DNA from: JADKCL01 sp031415375
GTDB lineage: Bacteria; Bacteroidota; Bacteroidia; J057; JADKCL01
NCBI GenBank assembly: GCA_031415375.1
Contig: JANORP010000208.1
Span: 29,911-93,910 of the forward strand
Direction of reading: 5' to 3'
DNA length: 64,000 nt
In this document: positions 61,613 to 64,000 of the stretch, one piece after another
How the letters are laid out: each line of letters begins with the position of its first letter
Position numbering within the stretch: the stretch's first letter is position 1
The notes under the pieces: model-generated
Told to the model about the DNA's origin: nothing
The model's database searches: none
Seen by the model: the letters and a program-made list of their open reading frames with translations, nothing else
Made by a program: the position numbers and the translations under genes

Positions 61613-61647
61613 AAAAGCCCAAACTGCCGGAGCATGTTTGGGCTTTT
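61613..61647 (-). terminator. Rho-independent terminator
   Basis: AAAAGCCCAAAC (61613-61624) pairs perfectly with GTTTGGGCTTTT (61636-61647) around an 11-base loop; on the minus strand a T-rich tract (TTTTTCTTT) follows. It lies 42 bases past the stop of the minus-strand gene ending at 61689, so it should end that transcript before the second paralogue. Confidence 0.85.
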
Positions 61648-61688
61648 ATGGCCTAGGCGTTCGGCCCACTGCGCGATCTTGCGAATCC

Positions 61689-63662
61689 TTATTCCTTCAT
61701 CAATTTCTGCGCATAGACACGGCCTTGGTGCTCCAGTCTCAGCAGATAGATTCCGGCAGGCTGTGCCGAGAGATCGATCATTTCCTGGAATGCGCCAGCA
61801 GGCGACATGCGATCGCGGGCCTCGACTGTGGTTCCTTTACAGTCGATCACTTGGAGCTTCACCGCACCGCGCGTCGGCAGTGCTGCTTGCAGATGGAAGA
61901 CCCCCCTGCTGGGATTGGGGAACAATTTGAACTTGAGCGGGGCACGTGTATCATTCACCCCCACGAGCATGGTGTTTTTGCAGACTTGCTCAGTGCGACA
62001 AGCGTTGGATACCTCCAAACAAACGGTATAGTTGCCAGCTGCTGAATATGTATGTGTCGGGCTTTGCAGCGTCGAGCTGCCGCCATCCCCAAAATCCCAA
62101 AGCCAAGCATTGGCCGAGCTGCCAGAGAGATCGGTAAATGAATAGGCCAAGCCTGCATTTGTGAAGCTGAAATCCTGGTTGAGCAGTGCGCAAAGCGTCG
62201 AGTTGGTCGTGTTGGTGAGCACGGGTGCATTGAAGTCAAAATAGATGCTGGCGCTGTTGGAGATTGTCGTCCCAAGAGGCACCCCGGCATTGAGGTCGAT
62301 GCTATAGCTGATGTAGCCATGGCTTGCAGGCTCATTGCGAAAGCTATCGACCAGCAAAACATTGGGGAATGTGAATTGGGCAAAGTTGGCACCCGACAAG
62401 GCAAACTGGTAGGGATCGCTGTAGCCTGTGACCTTGAGCGTGCTGGCATCGAGGTGCGTATCCAAGGTGTCGCGCACAAAAATCGTGAAGGCCGTGTCAT
62501 TGCCCGTATTTTGGAAGCGCACGAGGTAGTGCAGGGTTGAAGTGCTCGGGTCGATGGGGCCATCGGCGATATTGCCTTGGGCATCCCAGACCTGCTTGTC
62601 ATTGGGGTCAAATGCTCCCGTGACAGGCACGGTGATCACAGTACTATTGTTGGCGAGATTGGGGTCTGAGCCGATCGCAGGCAAGCTGCTGCTCAATTGG
62701 AGAGGGCTTCCCAGAGGCAAGGTCACGGGTACATTCACCAAGACAGTGATCAGTTGTGAGAAGCCACTGGGCATGGCCGCAAGGTTCCAACGAAGCGTAT
62801 CGCCGATTTGAAAAGGTGGCATCGAGGCACTCAAGTAAGTGAGGTTGGAATCCAAGATGAAGGTACCCACGGCACCCGACACGAAATCGGGACCTGTGTT
62901 GTAAAATTGGACATAGGTGGTTACGTCGAAACCAGGACGCATCGGGTTGCTGCCAATCGAGGTGGCGATATTGGCGCATGGCGAGACGGGATGGAAATAA
63001 AAGTCTTTGCCAGGGTCGGTGCTCAGCGACGTGGGGAGACTTGCCGAAAGCGTGCCACCCGTGGGGCAAACCCAAGTGCCACAACTAGCGAAATTGGTGC
63101 TCAAAGTATAGTTGCCAAGCGGCACCCAAGCACTGTAATCGCCTAGGGGACCCGTCGTGATGTACAGCGGCCCAGGCGAGAGCGTGATGATCTCACCCGC
63201 CAAGGCGACATCGCCGAGGTCCTCAGTGCAATTGCTATTGTTGTCGTAGATTAGTTTGCCACTCACCAAGCCATAATTGGAGCCGGGGCCCACACCGACA
63301 GTCAAAGCGTTGTTGAAGATGGGACCACCAAAGATGTTCATGCCATAGCTCCCAAGTGGCGCATTCGGTGGAATGGTGAAATCTGCCGTTGCCTGGGTGT
63401 TGCTGATGACCGTGTAACCGGTGCTGGAATAGTTGGTGGGCTGCGTGCTATGCCGCAAAAAGAATCCGGTCGCTGTGGTGAAATTGGTATTGGAGCCCGT
63501 GATCACCAAGGTGATGTTTTGGCCCGCAGTCGTAGTGTTGGGATTTACACTCGTGATGTTTTGCCCCAAAGCAGGCAAGCAAAGACCCACAAGCGCCAGC
63601 AAAAGGCCCCAGGCGAGTCCAGTTTTACGACTGCATAGTGGCAGCCAAGTTTGATTTTTCAT
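61689..63662 (-). CDS. Secreted single-PKD T9SS protein (tandem paralogue)
   Basis: A 657-residue protein with a signal peptide (L-P-A-L-G-Q end), the same IPT-like start (S-V-N-P-N-T-T-T-A-G-Q), prealbumin-like domain, DUF7619-like F-D-P-N-D-K-Q-V-W domain, one PKD domain (W-D-F-G-D-G-G-S-S) and a T9SS C-terminal domain (L-F-P-N-P-S-R-G-V-F-H). It shares the whole N-terminal half with the preceding gene but has four fewer PKD units. Its own terminator sits 42 bases after the stop, so the two are not one transcript. Confidence 0.92.
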   Translation of the reverse strand: MKNQTWLPLCSRKTGLAWGLLLALVGLCLPALGQNITSVNPNTTTAGQNITLVITGSNTNFTTATGFFLRHSTQPTNYSSTGYTVISNTQATADFTIPPNAPLGSYGMNIFGGPIFNNALTVGVGPGSNYGLVSGKLIYDNNSNCTEDLGDVALAGEIITLSPGPLYITTGPLGDYSAWVPLGNYTLSTNFASCGTWVCPTGGTLSASLPTSLSTDPGKDFYFHPVSPCANIATSIGSNPMRPGFDVTTYVQFYNTGPDFVSGAVGTFILDSNLTYLSASMPPFQIGDTLRWNLAAMPSGFSQLITVLVNVPVTLPLGSPLQLSSSLPAIGSDPNLANNSTVITVPVTGAFDPNDKQVWDAQGNIADGPIDPSTSTLHYLVRFQNTGNDTAFTIFVRDTLDTHLDASTLKVTGYSDPYQFALSGANFAQFTFPNVLLVDSFRNEPASHGYISYSIDLNAGVPLGTTISNSASIYFDFNAPVLTNTTNSTLCALLNQDFSFTNAGLAYSFTDLSGSSANAWLWDFGDGGSSTLQSPTHTYSAAGNYTVCLEVSNACRTEQVCKNTMLVGVNDTRAPLKFKLFPNPSRGVFHLQAALPTRGAVKLQVIDCKGTTVEARDRMSPAGAFQEMIDLSAQPAGIYLLRLEHQGRVYAQKLMKE

Positions 63663-64000
63663 AATGTCAATCTTTTATGATAAGCTATCGTTGATGTCTT
63701 GAACGCAGTCATGGCTAAATTTTTCGATCGTCGCGGAAGCGATCTTCGACCAACTGCATGTACAAGATTGTACTGAAAATGGACAATATAGCCACCTCAT
63801 GGCTGGCTTTGTTACAATAAAGGTAATTCGAAGGGCTGTGATTTCCAAATAGCCGCGCCAGCTGCAGCGATTCAGCAAGTGTCCAAAACCTGGAGTAAGC
63901 TGATGGGTGTCTTTGCCTTGGGGCATGGCCTTGCCTTCCCGAGCCTGTGGCCGGGTTGCTGATGTCGCAGGATTTCATTCTACATAGGCGATGGAAGGGG
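63663..64000. other. No gene supported at right edge
   Basis: The last 338 bases hold no reading frame that looks real on either strand; the open frames at 63675-63978 have poor composition and no recognisable start region. The segment should carry the promoter of the minus-strand T9SS gene, but no clear TAnnTTTG box was found. Confidence 0.5.

Noticed and set aside
63675..63978. Two overlapping minus-strand frames at the right edge
   Set aside because: No recognisable domain, signal or start context, and amino acid composition looks random.

Overview
This window is a chromosomal segment of a member of the Bacteroidota, most likely on the Saprospiria/Chitinophagia side, though the exact family cannot be set from sequence alone. 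The signs are secreted proteins with a C-terminal type IX secretion (T9SS) sorting signal, DUF4270, DUF4175 and Ig-like (Big_5) lipoproteins, a LytTR regulator, YfhO, TAnnTTTG-type promoter boxes, few clear Shine-Dalgarno sites and several apparent TTG/GTG starts. No rRNA, tRNA, CRISPR array, transposase or prophage was seen.

Region 1 (1-16.3 kb) is mostly minus strand. It holds a two-component pair (the regulator cut by the window edge), two lipoproteins, a methyltransferase, mnmG, ybeY, an RsbW-like ATPase, a 1,122-residue DUF4175 coiled-coil protein, xth, thiL and nadA. Three parS-like palindromes lie upstream of mnmG. Between nadA and mnmH, 16.27-16.71 kb is an AT-rich stretch packed with DnaA boxes. 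With the parS cluster 8 kb away and a switch in gene direction at this point, it is a strong candidate for the chromosomal replication origin.

Region 2 (16.7-42.2 kb) begins with mnmH, a zinc-dependent nuclease/phospholipase-like secreted protein and the Kdo transferase waaA. It then becomes a surface polysaccharide locus with WbpD-, WbpE-, WbpB- and WbpI-like enzymes (a diacetamido-uronic acid sugar), UDP-glucose dehydrogenase plus UDP-xylose synthase, rfbC and rfbA, two glycosyltransferases, a flippase, a carbamoyltransferase with an SxtJ-like partner, and YfhO. A PhoD-like phosphatase and an orphan LytTR regulator are set among them.

Region 3 (42.2-56.3 kb) starts with a cluster of REP-like palindromes, then polA and a block (UPF0104-type membrane protein, panD, panC, short GT5 'glycogen synthase', DUF4270, glmS) whose order I recall as common in Bacteroidota. 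After it come a probable ADP-ribosyltransferase-fold toxin with a small overlapping partner, a threonine-dehydrogenase-like SDR, a thioredoxin with WCGAC, and a DUF6952-like small protein.

Region 4 (56.4-64 kb) has a Wzz/Wzc-like chain-length protein whose cytoplasmic domain lacks a P-loop, and two tandem paralogous T9SS proteins with five and one PKD domains. A MITE-like dispersed element occurs three times in intergenic DNA (2.86, 8.41 and 48.40 kb).
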